Shown: positions 27,595 through 37,031, numbered from the stretch's first letter. The stretch: DNA of 64,000 bases from Acidobacteriota bacterium (GCA_023384575.1 JAHDVP010000003.1:1-64000); one strand, 5' to 3'. Notes: generated by a model from the letters alone, not told the origin. Translations and numbers: made by a program.

Positions 27595-29268
27595 ATGCCG
27601 AGAGCCGCCGTGCCCGTCGCTGTCCTGCTGCTCGCCACCGCGTGCGGGGGCCGCCCCCCGGCCGATCCCCCGGCCGATCTCGTCCTCCACAACGCCCACA
27701 TCTACACGGTCGACGCCGCGCGCCCCCGCGCCGAAGCGGTGGCCATCCGCGACGGGCGATTCGTGTTCGTCGGCGACAACGCGGGGGCCCTCGCGCTGCG
27801 GGGCGCCGATACCCGCGTGATCGATGCCGGAGGCCTGACGGTCGTCCCGGGACTGCACGACGCGCACGCGCACTTCGTCGGCCTCGGTGAGAGCCTGCAG
27901 TCGATCGACCTGCGGGGCACGCGCAGCTACGACGAGGTGGTCGCGAAGGTCAGGGAGCGCGTGGCTTCCGCCAGGCCTGGCGAGTGGATCGTGGGCCGCA
28001 GCTGGGATCAGAACCTGTGGCCGGTCAAGGAATGGCCCACGTACGAGGCCCTGGACGCGGCGGCGCCCGACAACCCGGTCTACCTGACCCGCGTCGACGG
28101 CCACGCCGCGCTCGCCAGCGGGCGTGCCCTCACCCTCGCGGGGGTCACGCGGTCGACGGCCGACCCGGCCGGCGGCCGCATCATCCGGAACCGCGCCGGC
28201 GATCCCACCGGGGTGCTGATCGACCGGGCCATGGGGCTCGTCTCGTCGAAGATCCCCCCGCCCACCGTCGAGCAGGTCGAGGAGCGCATCCGCCTCGCCG
28301 ATCGGGAGACGCGCCGGCTGGGCCTGACGATGGTGCACGACGCGGGCACGACGACACAGGTCGTCGAGGCGTACAAGCGGCTGATCGACCGGGGCGAGCT
28401 CGACACGCGGCTCTACGTCATGCTGCGCATGCCGCTCGACCGGCTGCAGCCGCACTTCGACGCGGGCCCGCTCGTCGGCTACGGCGACCACCACCTCACG
28501 GTCCGGGCGATCAAGATCAGCGCCGACGGCGCGCTCGGGTCGCGCGGGGCCGCCATGATCGACCCGTACTCCGACGAGCCCGGCACGACGGGCCTGCTCA
28601 CGACGCCGCCCGACGAGGTCTACGCGCAGACGCTCGCCGCCTCGAAGGCCGGGTTCCAGACGTGCATCCACGCCATCGGCGACCGGGCGAACCGCCTCAC
28701 GCTCGACGTGTTCGAGCGCGTGCAGCGCGAGGTCCCTGGCGCCCGCGACCTGCGACTGCGCAACGAGCACGCGCAGATCCTGCACCCCGACGACATCCCG
28801 CGCTTCAAGGCCCTCGGGGTGATCGCGTCGATGCAGGCGACGCACGCGACGTCGGACATGCCGTGGGTGCCGGCCCGCATCGGCGAGGCCCGGGCAAACG
28901 CCGGCGCGTACGTCTGGCGCACGCTGCTCGACGACGGGGTGCGCCTGGCCAACGGCTCCGACTTCCCGGTCGAGCCGGCCGATCCGATGCTGGGCTTCTA
29001 CGCTTCGATCACACGGCAGGACGCGGGCGGCCAGCCGCCGGGCGGCTGGATGCCCGAGCAGCGCCTCACGCGCGAGGAAACGCTCGTCTCCTTCACGCTC
29101 GACGCCGCCTACGCGGCGCACGCCGAGCAGGACCTCGGCTCGATCGAGGTCGGCAAGCTCGGCGACTTCGTGATGCTCTCGAAGGACATCATGACGATCG
29201 AGCCGCCCGAGATCCTGACGACACGGGTCGTCCGGACGGTGATCGGCGGGAAGGTGGTCTTCGAGTAG
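27595..29268 (+). CDS. Amidohydrolase family protein (YtcJ-like), putative lipoprotein
   Basis: 557 residues from the ATG at 27595, preceded by GAGAGG; a GTG at 27589 is a weaker option. The N-terminus ends in a lipobox-like LLLATACGG, suggesting an exported, lipid-anchored enzyme. Metal-binding HxH is in VVPGLHDAHAHF. Later ligands are HAIGDRANRL, LRNEHAQIL and the Asp of ANGSDFPVEPADPM. YtcJ-type members act on amides or cyclic C-N bonds; the substrate is unknown. It diverges from the salvage operon and is followed 3 bp later by a small membrane protein. Confidence 0.92.
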   Translation: MPRAAVPVAVLLLATACGGRPPADPPADLVLHNAHIYTVDAARPRAEAVAIRDGRFVFVGDNAGALALRGADTRVIDAGGLTVVPGLHDAHAHFVGLGESLQSIDLRGTRSYDEVVAKVRERVASARPGEWIVGRSWDQNLWPVKEWPTYEALDAAAPDNPVYLTRVDGHAALASGRALTLAGVTRSTADPAGGRIIRNRAGDPTGVLIDRAMGLVSSKIPPPTVEQVEERIRLADRETRRLGLTMVHDAGTTTQVVEAYKRLIDRGELDTRLYVMLRMPLDRLQPHFDAGPLVGYGDHHLTVRAIKISADGALGSRGAAMIDPYSDEPGTTGLLTTPPDEVYAQTLAASKAGFQTCIHAIGDRANRLTLDVFERVQREVPGARDLRLRNEHAQILHPDDIPRFKALGVIASMQATHATSDMPWVPARIGEARANAGAYVWRTLLDDGVRLANGSDFPVEPADPMLGFYASITRQDAGGQPPGGWMPEQRLTREETLVSFTLDAAYAAHAEQDLGSIEVGKLGDFVMLSKDIMTIEPPEILTTRVVRTVIGGKVVFE

Positions 29269-29271
29269 CCG

Positions 29272-29727
29272 ATGGGCGTTGGTGCGCCGCTCGTCGTCGC
29301 CCTGGTCGCCCTCTCGACGGTGGGAACGCTCGCATGGCTCGCCGTGCGGGCGCTGGCGCAGCCGCCCGGAACGCCCGATCGGATCGTGGCCGAACTGCGG
29401 CTGTCGCAACTCGCCTCGCTCGTGCTCGCCTTCACGGCTGCCGGGTACCTCGGGCTCGCCGCCGCCCGGGCCGACGCGCCGGGCGCCGCCCTCGACGCGG
29501 CGCTCACGCTCGTCTTCCTCGGCGTGGCCGTGGTCGCGTCGCTGCGCGATCCGCACGAAGCCCTGACCTGGCTCGCCCTGGGCTTCCTCGTCCACGTCGG
29601 CGTCGATCTCCTGCACGGGCCCGAGCTGCTGCTCTCGGGGGTCGCGCCGCGCTGGTACGTCGTCGGCTGCGCGTTACACAACGGCATCGCGGGTGCGTTA
29701 TGCTACCTGCCTCTGCTGCGGCGCTGA
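29272..29727 (+). CDS. Small membrane protein of unknown function
   Basis: 151 residues with four hydrophobic segments (PLVVALVALSTVGTLAWLAV, LASLVLAFTAAGYLGLAA, LTLVFLGVAVVASL, WYVVGCALHNGIAGALCYLP). No family recognised. It starts 3 bp after the amidohydrolase stop, so it is probably co-translated; the phosphatase follows 56 bp later. Conserved-looking His and Asp residues (GFLVHVGVDLLHGPE) are the only polar features in the membrane part. Confidence 0.7.
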   Translation: MGVGAPLVVALVALSTVGTLAWLAVRALAQPPGTPDRIVAELRLSQLASLVLAFTAAGYLGLAAARADAPGAALDAALTLVFLGVAVVASLRDPHEALTWLALGFLVHVGVDLLHGPELLLSGVAPRWYVVGCALHNGIAGALCYLPLLRR

Positions 29728-29783
29728 ACACCGGGCACTGCGGCCGCGGCCCGTCCGTGCGGGCCGGTTCTGGAAGACCCTTC

Positions 29784-31460
29784 ATGCTCATCCCGCCTCG
29801 CCTCGTCGTCGGACTCGGACTCGTCGCCGTACTCGCGGCCGCGCCGCCGTCCGCCTCGGCCCAGACGGCCCCGCCGACGCTGCTCGTCCTGCTCAGCGTC
29901 GATCAGATGCGCGGCGACTACGTCGAGCGCTACGGTCACCAGTGGACGGGGGGCCTCAGGCGTCTGGTGGACGAGGGCGCGCGGTTTCCGCTCGCGTCGT
30001 TTCCCTACCAGAACACGGTGACGTGCGCGGGGCACGCCACCATGTCGACGGGCGTGTTCCCCGCGACGCACGGCATGGTGCTCAACGCGTGGTGGGATCG
30101 GGCCTCGGCCCAGCAGATCAGCTGCACCCACGATCCGGGGGTGACCAACATCGGCTACGGCGGGGCCGCCAAGGGGGGTGACAGCCCTCACCGCCTGCTC
30201 GCCGCCACCTTCGCCGACGAACTGCGCACGCAGCTCCCGGTCACGCCGCGCATCGTCTCGCTCTCGATGAAGGCGCGGTCGGCCATCGCAATGGCGGGCC
30301 GGCGGGCCGATGCGGTCGTGTGGTTCGCCGACGGCCGGTGGACCACCTCGTCCTACTACACGCGCGAGCCGGTCTCCTTCGTCGCCCGGTTCATCGAGGC
30401 CAACCCCGTCGAGCGCGACTACGGGTCGGCGTGGACCAAGCTGCTGCCCGAGGCGGCGTACCTGTTCGACGAGGCCCCTGTGGGCGAGCGTGGCACCCGC
30501 GCATGGGGGCCGACGTTCCCCCACGCGCTCGCGAGCCCGTCGGGCCAGGCCGACGCCGACTTCTACGCCTCGTGGTCCACGAGCCCGCAGGCCGACGCCT
30601 ATCTGGCCAGGCTCGGCATCGCCTCGGTCGAGGCCCTCGGGATGGGACGCGGCCCGGGCGTGGACTTCCTCGCCCTCAGCTTCTCGGTGCTCGACACGGT
30701 CGGACACGCATACGGCCCGCGCAGCCACGAGGTGCAGGACGTGCTGGCCCGGCTGGACCGCACGCTCGCCGGGTTCTTCGCCGACCTCGATCGCCTGGTG
30801 GGGCGCGATCGCTACGTTGTCGCCTTGACGGGCGATCACGGCGTCGCCCCGGTCCCCGAGCAGATGGAAGCTGCCGGCATGGACGCGGGTCGCGTGCCCG
30901 CCAAGGAGTACGCCGCCAGACTGCAGGCCGTGCTCGAACGGCACTTCGGCCCGGGAACGCACCTCGCGTCGCTCACCTACACCGACGTCTACTTCGCCGC
31001 GGGCATCTACGACCGGCTGCTGGCGGCTCCCCAGGCCATGCGCGAGGTGATCGCCGAGATCGAGGCCACTCCCGGTATCCACCGCGTCCTGCGCAGCGAC
31101 GACCTCGCGGTCGGCCGCCTGCCGGACGACCCGCTCGCGCGATCGGCGTCGCTCTCGTACCACCGCAACCGCAGCGGCGACCTGATCGTCATCCCCCGGC
31201 CCTTCTGGCTGAATTCGACGGCGGTGTCGACCCACGGCACGGGCTACGAGTACGACACCCGGGTGCCGGTCATCCTGATGGGCGCCCGCGTCGGGGCGGG
31301 GGTCTCGCTGGCCCCGGCCACGCCCGCCGACATCCCGCCCACGTTCGCGTACCTCGCCGGCATCACGATGGCCCGCACCGACGGCCGCGTGCTGACCGAC
31401 GCCCTGCTCGCGCCGGGTGCCCCGGGGGCCCTCCCGCAGAAGACCGCGTCGCCACAGTGA
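29784..31460 (+). CDS. PafA-like alkaline phosphatase / type I phosphodiesterase
   Basis: 558 residues from the ATG at 29784, with a GGAAG ribosome site and a signal peptide cut near ASAQTA, so periplasmic or secreted. Ligands of the alkaline-phosphatase superfamily are visible: LLSVDQMRGD, the Thr nucleophile in NTVTCAGHATMSTG, DTVGHAYGPRS, LTGDHGVAPVPE and STHGTGYEYDTRVP. This pattern and length match PafA-type phosphate-irrepressible phosphatases, which free phosphate from monoesters. Nucleotide pyrophosphatase activity is an alternative. Confidence 0.92.
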   Translation: MLIPPRLVVGLGLVAVLAAAPPSASAQTAPPTLLVLLSVDQMRGDYVERYGHQWTGGLRRLVDEGARFPLASFPYQNTVTCAGHATMSTGVFPATHGMVLNAWWDRASAQQISCTHDPGVTNIGYGGAAKGGDSPHRLLAATFADELRTQLPVTPRIVSLSMKARSAIAMAGRRADAVVWFADGRWTTSSYYTREPVSFVARFIEANPVERDYGSAWTKLLPEAAYLFDEAPVGERGTRAWGPTFPHALASPSGQADADFYASWSTSPQADAYLARLGIASVEALGMGRGPGVDFLALSFSVLDTVGHAYGPRSHEVQDVLARLDRTLAGFFADLDRLVGRDRYVVALTGDHGVAPVPEQMEAAGMDAGRVPAKEYAARLQAVLERHFGPGTHLASLTYTDVYFAAGIYDRLLAAPQAMREVIAEIEATPGIHRVLRSDDLAVGRLPDDPLARSASLSYHRNRSGDLIVIPRPFWLNSTAVSTHGTGYEYDTRVPVILMGARVGAGVSLAPATPADIPPTFAYLAGITMARTDGRVLTDALLAPGAPGALPQKTASPQ

Positions 31461-31667
31461 TCGGGGCAGGATCGCGCACCGGTCGACCCGGACGACCGGC
31501 GACACCACGTCTGACGGCGCGGTCGAGGCCGGACCGGGTCGGGCGCCGCCGTGGGCTTCGGCGGCGGCCTGGTTGGAAGCCGTCGCTTGACGCCCCGCCG
31601 GACGCCCTCGACAATTGAGAGCAGCCGAGCCTGCCCTGAGCGGCCCCCCTGGGGCCGTGGAGACCGT

Positions 31668-33224
31668 ATGCCGCGTTCAATTCGATCCGTCGCCTGGGGC
31701 ATCGCGCTCCCGGCCCTCCTGCTGGGAGCGTGGTTCGCCGGCCCCAGTGCGCAGTCGACGCCTGAGCGCGGCGTGCGCAGCATCGCGTCCGAGAGCGGCC
31801 TCCCCGGGATCGACCGCGGGTTGCGCGAGCACGAGCCCGTCCGCGAGCCCGGCGTCGGCGCCCGGGCCGAGCCGGGCGCCACGTCCGACGTCGATCTGCC
31901 GTACGTCCCGGGACAACTGATCGTGAAGTTCCGGGATGGCGGCTTCGCCACCGTGCGCTCGCAGGTGGCCGACGTCGTCGGGGCCGAGGACATGCGGCGG
32001 CCGACGTGGGCCAACTTCGAGGTGATCACGATCGACCCGGCGGCCGACGTGGAGGCGGTCGCTTCGTCGCTCGAGGCACGCGACGATGTCGAGTACGCCC
32101 AGCCGGCCTACAAGGTCTACCCGAGATTCCGCCCGAACGACCCGTTGTACGACCGCCAGTGGAACTTCCCTGCCATCGGCATGGAAGAGGCGTGGGCCAT
32201 CAACCAGGGCGCGACCTCGTCCATCGTCGTCGCGGTCATCGACTCGGGGCTGGCCTACCGCAACGTCGTGCTCGAGTACACGTTCCCGTCGTTCACGGAG
32301 GGCGGGCGCACCTACCCGGCGCTCGGTCGGCGTGCCGTGCCGTTTGCGGCGGCGCCCGAGCTGGGAGGACCGGATCGGTTCGTCGCCCCGCGCGACTTCA
32401 TCTGGGAGGACCAGACGCCGGTCGATCTCGACGGACACGGGACGCACGTCGCGGGCACGATCGGACAGTTGACGAACAACGGCGTCGGGGTCGCGGGCAT
32501 GGCGTTCAACGTCCGGCTGATGCCGATCAAGGTCCTCCGCGATCGGTGGGACCAGATTCTGAATGCGCCCAACTTCGCGACCGACGCGACGGTCGCGCGC
32601 GGCATCCGCTACGCGGCCGACAACGGGGCCCAGGTGATCAACATGAGCCTGGGCCGTGATGGGGCGCCGGCGCCGGTCGTCGCCGACGCCGTCCGGTATG
32701 CCGTGTCGCGCGGTGTGTTCGTGGCCATCTCCGGGGGCAACGACTTCGAGCGCGGCAACCCGGTCGAACAGATCGCGGCGATCGCGGCCGAAGTCGACGG
32801 GGCGATGTCGGTCGCCGCCGTCGGCCGCGACCTCTCACGCGCCTACTACTCGTCGACGGGCGCGTACGTCGAGATCGCCGCGCCGGGGGGGAACATACGG
32901 GCCGGCGGAAGCACGTCGGGCATCCTCCAGCAGACCCTGGATCTCGATCTCGCGCTGACGTACACGGGCCCCGTCGCGCAGTTCGGTCCCCCCAGGTTCG
33001 ACAGCTTCGCGTACTACTACTTCCAGGGCACGTCGATGGCGGCGCCTCACGTCGCGGGGCTCGCCGCGCTGCTCATGTCGCAGGGCATCACGAGCCCGGC
33101 GGCGATCGAGGCCGCGATCAAGCGGTTCGCCACCGACGTCGGCCCACCCGGACGCGACGACGAGTACGGGCACGGATTGATCAATCCTCGCGCCACACTG
33201 CGCGGACTGGGGCTCGTCAAGTGA
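31668..33224 (+). CDS. Secreted subtilisin-like (S8) serine protease
   Basis: 518 residues from the ATG at 31668 (GGAG 6 bases upstream). Signal peptide ending near SAQS. A fervidolysin-type propeptide (VPGQLIVKFRDGG ... DDVEYAQPAYKVYP) covers residues about 80-155. The catalytic triad is Asp in VAVIDSGLAYRN, His in DGHGTHVAGTIG and Ser in GTSMAAPHVAGLAALL. The oxyanion-hole Asn is in ISGGNDFERGNP. No C-terminal P or pre-peptidase domain. Its stop overlaps the start of the next gene (GTGA), tying it to a beta-barrel-like protein. Confidence 0.95.
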   Translation: MPRSIRSVAWGIALPALLLGAWFAGPSAQSTPERGVRSIASESGLPGIDRGLREHEPVREPGVGARAEPGATSDVDLPYVPGQLIVKFRDGGFATVRSQVADVVGAEDMRRPTWANFEVITIDPAADVEAVASSLEARDDVEYAQPAYKVYPRFRPNDPLYDRQWNFPAIGMEEAWAINQGATSSIVVAVIDSGLAYRNVVLEYTFPSFTEGGRTYPALGRRAVPFAAAPELGGPDRFVAPRDFIWEDQTPVDLDGHGTHVAGTIGQLTNNGVGVAGMAFNVRLMPIKVLRDRWDQILNAPNFATDATVARGIRYAADNGAQVINMSLGRDGAPAPVVADAVRYAVSRGVFVAISGGNDFERGNPVEQIAAIAAEVDGAMSVAAVGRDLSRAYYSSTGAYVEIAAPGGNIRAGGSTSGILQQTLDLDLALTYTGPVAQFGPPRFDSFAYYYFQGTSMAAPHVAGLAALLMSQGITSPAAIEAAIKRFATDVGPPGRDDEYGHGLINPRATLRGLGLVK

Positions 33225-34048
33225 GCGCGCGCGCGGCCTGGTGGGCCGCCCCGCTCGTTGCGAGCGTCATTCTGTCGCTCGGCACGCCGCTTCCCGTCCT
33301 GGGCGATGAGCCCCCGTCGAACACGGCGCGCCGTGGCTTGGGAGCCGGCGCCGGCCGCCACGCGGAGAGCCACGCCGACGACGCGGCCGCCGCGACTCAG
33401 CGCCCGGGCCAGCGGACGCCGCGCGTCGCGACGCGCGAGCCGGCGTGGTCGATCCACGGCCTTGGCTTTGTGGGCCTCACACGCTTCGCGGCGAAGCGCA
33501 CGTTCGAGGCCGTCCTCGGTGAGGCCGGTGGGCAGGTCGCCGGCGGCGGCGTCCGAGTCGCCCATCGGAGTGGGTTCTTCGGACAGGTCGACGGGTCGCG
33601 GTTCGTCGCCACGGGCGAGCGGGTCTTCGTGAGCGGCGGCCAGGTCTTCCCGCTGGGGATTCCGACGGAGGTCACGGTGACACCCGTCGACGTGACCGGC
33701 GGATACCGCTACGTCCGGCGTCCTCGGACGGCGCGGCCCGGCGTGACGGCCCGGCCCGCCAGGACCCAGCCGCTCGTGATCCCGTGGGTCGGCGCGGGGT
33801 TCGGTCAGGTGAGATACAAGGAGAGCGCGGACTTCGCCAAGGCGGGCGACGACACCGACGAAGCGTTCCGCAGCTATCACCTCGTCGGTGGCGTCGACGT
33901 GCCCATCTGGCGATGGCTGTCCGCAGGCGTCGATGCGGGGTACCGGTGGGTACCCGATGCGCTGGGGCAAGGTGGCGTCTCGAAGGAGTTCGGCGACAAG
34001 ACCCTCGGAGGGTCGACGATCCGCGTCCGCGTCCTCGTCGGGCGCTGA
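33221..34048 (+). CDS. Outer-membrane beta-barrel-like protein coupled to the protease
   Basis: 275 residues, GTG start overlapping the protease stop. Signal-like N-terminus (PLVASVILSLGTPLPVLGDE), then a disordered stretch and alternating beta strands such as GGGVRVAHRSGFFGQVDGSR, DVTGGYRYVRR and PWVGAGFGQVRYKES, ending in strand-like GSTIRVRVLVGR. This looks like an 8-strand barrel of the OmpA/OprF-N type, common in Acidobacteria, but no named family is certain. The 4-base overlap implies matched production with the S8 protease. Confidence 0.72.
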   Translation: MSARAAWWAAPLVASVILSLGTPLPVLGDEPPSNTARRGLGAGAGRHAESHADDAAAATQRPGQRTPRVATREPAWSIHGLGFVGLTRFAAKRTFEAVLGEAGGQVAGGGVRVAHRSGFFGQVDGSRFVATGERVFVSGGQVFPLGIPTEVTVTPVDVTGGYRYVRRPRTARPGVTARPARTQPLVIPWVGAGFGQVRYKESADFAKAGDDTDEAFRSYHLVGGVDVPIWRWLSAGVDAGYRWVPDALGQGGVSKEFGDKTLGGSTIRVRVLVGR

Positions 34049-34064
34049 GCGGGACCGGCCGGCG

Positions 34065-34385
34065 GTGTTCGCCGCGCGCGTGCTCTCGACGGTCCGGCGC
34101 ATTCCGCCGGGGCGCGTCGCGACGTACGGCGACGTGGCCGCCTGGGCGGGCCGGCCGCGGGCACATCGCGCCGTCGGCAACATCATGCGCTCGTGTGCCG
34201 ACCCGTCGGTGCCCTGTCACCGCGTGGTGGCCGCGGGTGGCCGCCTCGGCGGGTTCGGGGGCCACCCCCTCCTCAAACGTGCGCTGCTCGCGGCCGAAGG
34301 GGTGATCGTGCGCGGCGCGCGCCTCGTGAGTTTCGAGGCCCGGCGGTGGTCGCCCGCCTCGACCCGGAGCCGCCGGCGGCCCTGA
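34065..34385 (+). CDS. Methylated-DNA alkyltransferase-like protein (MGMT C-terminal domain)
   Basis: 106 residues from a GTG at 34065. It contains only the DNA-binding and active-site domain: IPPGRVATYGDVAAWAGRP (helix-turn-helix) and DPSVPCHRVVAAGGRLGGF. The Cys in PCHRV is the alkyl acceptor of true O6-methylguanine methyltransferases, whereas ATL proteins have Trp there. The size matches ATL proteins, yet repair activity is possible. The start is uncertain because no ribosome site is clear. It follows the barrel gene by 16 bp. Confidence 0.82.
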   Translation: MFAARVLSTVRRIPPGRVATYGDVAAWAGRPRAHRAVGNIMRSCADPSVPCHRVVAAGGRLGGFGGHPLLKRALLAAEGVIVRGARLVSFEARRWSPASTRSRRRP

Positions 34386-34493
34386 GCGCCGAACACCAGG
34401 CCTCCCGGCCTCGTATCCTCTCGGCGACACCCGGTGACCGGACGGGCAGACAGGCCTCGAGGGCAACGCCGGGGATGGGGGCTCTCGTCTAAC

Positions 34494-35075
34494 ATGAACG
34501 GAGACGCACCGAGGCACGACGCCGAGTTGGCGGCTCGGCTGGTCGGTGGCGACATGGCAGCCTTCGAGGAGCTGTATCGTCAGCACGCGCGGCGGCTGTA
34601 CAACCTCGCCTACCGCATGCTCGGCGACGCGGCCGATGCGGAAGACCTCCTGCAGGAGATGTTCCTGCAGGCGTTCCGCAAGCTGGGCAGCTTCAAGGGC
34701 GAGTCGTCGCTCGGCACCTGGCTCTATCGGCTCGGGATGAACCTGTGCCTCGATCGCGTGCGCAGCCGGGCGGCGAAGAACGGCCGGCAGACCGACTCGC
34801 TCGACGCCGACGACGCGCCGGTCGTGGCCGCGACGCCGGCACCGGCCGATCTGGTCGTGAACCGGGTCGACCTCGAGCGGGCGATCGCGACGTTGCCCGA
34901 CGGGTGCCGGGCGGCGTTCCTGTTGCACGACGTCGAGGGGTTCGACCACCGCGAGGTGGGCGAGATCCTCGGCATCTCGGAGGGCACGTCGAAGTCGCAG
35001 GTGCACAAGGCGCGGCTGCGGCTGCGCGGGTGGCTGCGTGGCCGGCCCGCGCTCGCGGCCACCGGGACCAGGTAA
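34494..35075 (+). CDS. ECF-type RNA polymerase sigma factor
   Basis: 193 residues from the ATG at 34494. Region 2 has FEELYRQHARRLYNLAYRML and DAEDLLQEMFLQAFRKLGSF; region 4 has LPDGCRAAFLLHDVEGFDHR and EVGEILGISEGTSKSQVHKA. This is RpoE/SigW-like. It directs RNA polymerase to stress promoters, usually held by the anti-sigma factor encoded next (7 bp apart). The third gene (DUF4097) is the probable target or partner. Confidence 0.93.
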   Translation: MNGDAPRHDAELAARLVGGDMAAFEELYRQHARRLYNLAYRMLGDAADAEDLLQEMFLQAFRKLGSFKGESSLGTWLYRLGMNLCLDRVRSRAAKNGRQTDSLDADDAPVVAATPAPADLVVNRVDLERAIATLPDGCRAAFLLHDVEGFDHREVGEILGISEGTSKSQVHKARLRLRGWLRGRPALAATGTR

Positions 35076-35082
35076 CCCCGTC

Positions 35083-35808
35083 ATGCGTTGTGACGAATTC
35101 ATCCCTCTTGCGAGCGACCTCGTCGAAGGATCGCTCACCGGCGCGAGTCGGGCGGAGGCCGAGGCGCACCTCTCGTCGTGTGCGGGTTGCCGGTCGCTGG
35201 TCGCCGACCTTTCTCGCATCGCGGACGTGGCCTCGACTCTCGAGCGGCGGACCTTGCCGCCCGGGAACTGGCCGGCGCTGGCTGCCCGCCTGGCGAAGGA
35301 GCCGACCTGGTCTGCGCGACCGGCGATGAGCGTCGGCCCCTCGTGGACCTGGCTGGCCGTCGCCGCAGCGCTGGTCGCGATCGTCGGCTCGTCGCTGTGG
35401 CTGGTTGCCAGGTCCTTCACGACGACCGCGCCACACGAGGCCGCGTCGGGCAACGGCCAGGCTCCCGACCTCGTCCAATCGATTGAGACCGAGCTCGCGC
35501 TGGCAGCCGAGCACTACGAGAAAGCCATTTCCGGCCTCGAGCAGGTTGCCAGCGCGGCCGACTCACCGCTCGACCCGGTCGTAATGGCGACGCTGCGCGA
35601 GAACCTCCGGGTCATCGACGATGCGATCGAGGAAAGTCGCGTGGCGCTGCGGAACGAACCCGACAGCCGGCTGGCGCAGGAGAGCCTGTTCGAGGCGTTC
35701 CGCCGAAAGATCGGGCTGCTGCAGGACACCATCGCCCTGATGAACGAGATGCGGAAGGGCGACGAAGCCGGGGCCGCCCGCATCGTCGAGGGCCTGACCA
35801 AGTCGTAG
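35083..35808 (+). CDS. Anti-sigma factor with zinc-finger (zf-HC2) domain
   Basis: 241 residues from the ATG at 35083. The N-terminal MRCDEF...AEAHLSSCAGCRSLVADL is the Cys/His zinc-binding anti-sigma domain. One membrane segment (WTWLAVAAALVAIVGSSLWLV) follows at about residue 90-110. A helical, Glu-rich periplasmic domain (EHYEKAISGLEQVA) fills the C-terminus. It would sequester the sigma factor encoded just upstream and release it on an envelope signal. Start is 7 bp after the sigma stop. Confidence 0.9.
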   Translation: MRCDEFIPLASDLVEGSLTGASRAEAEAHLSSCAGCRSLVADLSRIADVASTLERRTLPPGNWPALAARLAKEPTWSARPAMSVGPSWTWLAVAAALVAIVGSSLWLVARSFTTTAPHEAASGNGQAPDLVQSIETELALAAEHYEKAISGLEQVASAADSPLDPVVMATLRENLRVIDDAIEESRVALRNEPDSRLAQESLFEAFRRKIGLLQDTIALMNEMRKGDEAGAARIVEGLTKS

Positions 35809-35814
35809 GACATC

Positions 35815-36891
35815 ATGCAGATCTCTCACCTGTCACTTATCGCCGTGTTCATCGTCGGCTCCTACACCCCGGCGGCTGGTCAGCCGAGCCCGGCCGCCCC
35901 GGTGGCCGAACCCGCCGCGCGGGCAGCGACGGGCCCGGCCTGGGAGGCGCAGCAGACGGCACCCCGCCCGCCTCGCGCGCCAAGGCCGCCGCGCGCTCCG
36001 CGTCCCGAGGCATCGGGACCCGAGAAGGTCGAGACGTCCACACGGACCTTCACGGTCGGCACGGGGGCGACGCTCGTTCTGTCGAACATCGCCGGGGACA
36101 TCTCGATCGTCACCGGCGACGCCAGCACGATCCGGGTGGAAGCGACGAAGCGGGCGCGCGGCCGGACCGAAGCGGAAGCGGCGGCGCAGCTCGAGTCGAC
36201 GCGCGTGCAGTTCAGCGAGTTCGGCAACCGCGTGGAGGTCCGCACGGTCCACGACCGCACGCGGAACCGCGTGGCGGTCGACTACGCGGTGACCGTGCCT
36301 TCGGCAGCCGCCATCGAGGTGAAGTCGGTCAGCGGCAAGATCGTCGTCAGGGACGTTCAGGGCGACGTGCGCGCCGAGACGATCAGCGGCGACGTCGCGG
36401 CGTCGGGTCTGGCGCGCGAAGGGCAGCTCAAGTCGGTGTCCGGCGACGTGGAGGTCACGGAGAGCGCGATTGCCGGCGACCTCTCGGCGCACAGCGTGAG
36501 CGGCGACGTGCGCGCCAGCCGGGTGCAGGCCCGCGTGATCGCGGCCGCCACGGTCAGCGGCGATGTCGGCGTGCGCGACGCGGACTGCGAGCGCGCTATC
36601 GTGCACTCGGTGTCCGGCCGCGTCGAGTACGCGGGCGCCCTCCAGCCACGGGGACGCTACGAGCTGAAGTCGCACTCGGGCGACGTCCGCCTCGCGGTCG
36701 ACGGCAACGTCGGCTTCGAGATCGACGCCAACAGCTTCAGCGGGGCCATCCGCACCGACTGGCCGCTCGCGGTCCGGGGCACGGCGGCGAAGAGCGGCCG
36801 CCACAGGACGCTGCTCGGTGTCCACGGCGACGGGTCGGCCCAGGTCAGCGCCTCGACCTTCAGCGGGTCGATCGAAATCGTGAAGCGCTGA
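35815..36891 (+). CDS. DUF4097 beta-helix (adhesin-like) protein
   Basis: 358 residues, with a signal peptide, then a Pro/Arg/Ala-rich linker and a beta-solenoid in which short units of the type VSGDVRAS recur (IEVKSVSGKIVVRDVQGDVR, LKSVSGDVEVTESAIAGDL). This is the DUF4097 pattern. It starts 6 bp after the anti-sigma gene and completes a sigma/anti-sigma/envelope-protein operon. The function of the family is unknown; export and envelope sensing are plausible. Confidence 0.88.
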   Translation: MQISHLSLIAVFIVGSYTPAAGQPSPAAPVAEPAARAATGPAWEAQQTAPRPPRAPRPPRAPRPEASGPEKVETSTRTFTVGTGATLVLSNIAGDISIVTGDASTIRVEATKRARGRTEAEAAAQLESTRVQFSEFGNRVEVRTVHDRTRNRVAVDYAVTVPSAAAIEVKSVSGKIVVRDVQGDVRAETISGDVAASGLAREGQLKSVSGDVEVTESAIAGDLSAHSVSGDVRASRVQARVIAAATVSGDVGVRDADCERAIVHSVSGRVEYAGALQPRGRYELKSHSGDVRLAVDGNVGFEIDANSFSGAIRTDWPLAVRGTAAKSGRHRTLLGVHGDGSAQVSASTFSGSIEIVKR

Positions 36892-36990
36892 GGGCTCGCC
36901 GCTTCCGTCCTCCCGCCCCCGGACCCCGCCCTTGCGGCCGTCGTTCCGGTCCCGCTGATGCCCGCGGATGCCGGCGACGGCCGACATGGC

Positions 36991-36996
36991 TATAAT
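36991..36996 (+). promoter_or_regulatory. -10 box TATAAT upstream of the gene at 37032
   Basis: Perfect TATAAT hexamer 35 bp upstream of the ATG. The -35 region (ATGCCG) is poor. A strong AGGAGGAGA ribosome site lies just before the start codon. Confidence 0.45.
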
Positions 36997-37031
36997 GAGG
37001 GTCGGGTCTCGAAGACTCCCAGGAGGAGACG

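Noticed and set aside
27514-29616. Large N-terminal extension of the thymidine phosphorylase frame
   Set aside because: The extension is antisense to the amidohydrolase gene; family similarity begins at the ATG at 27513.
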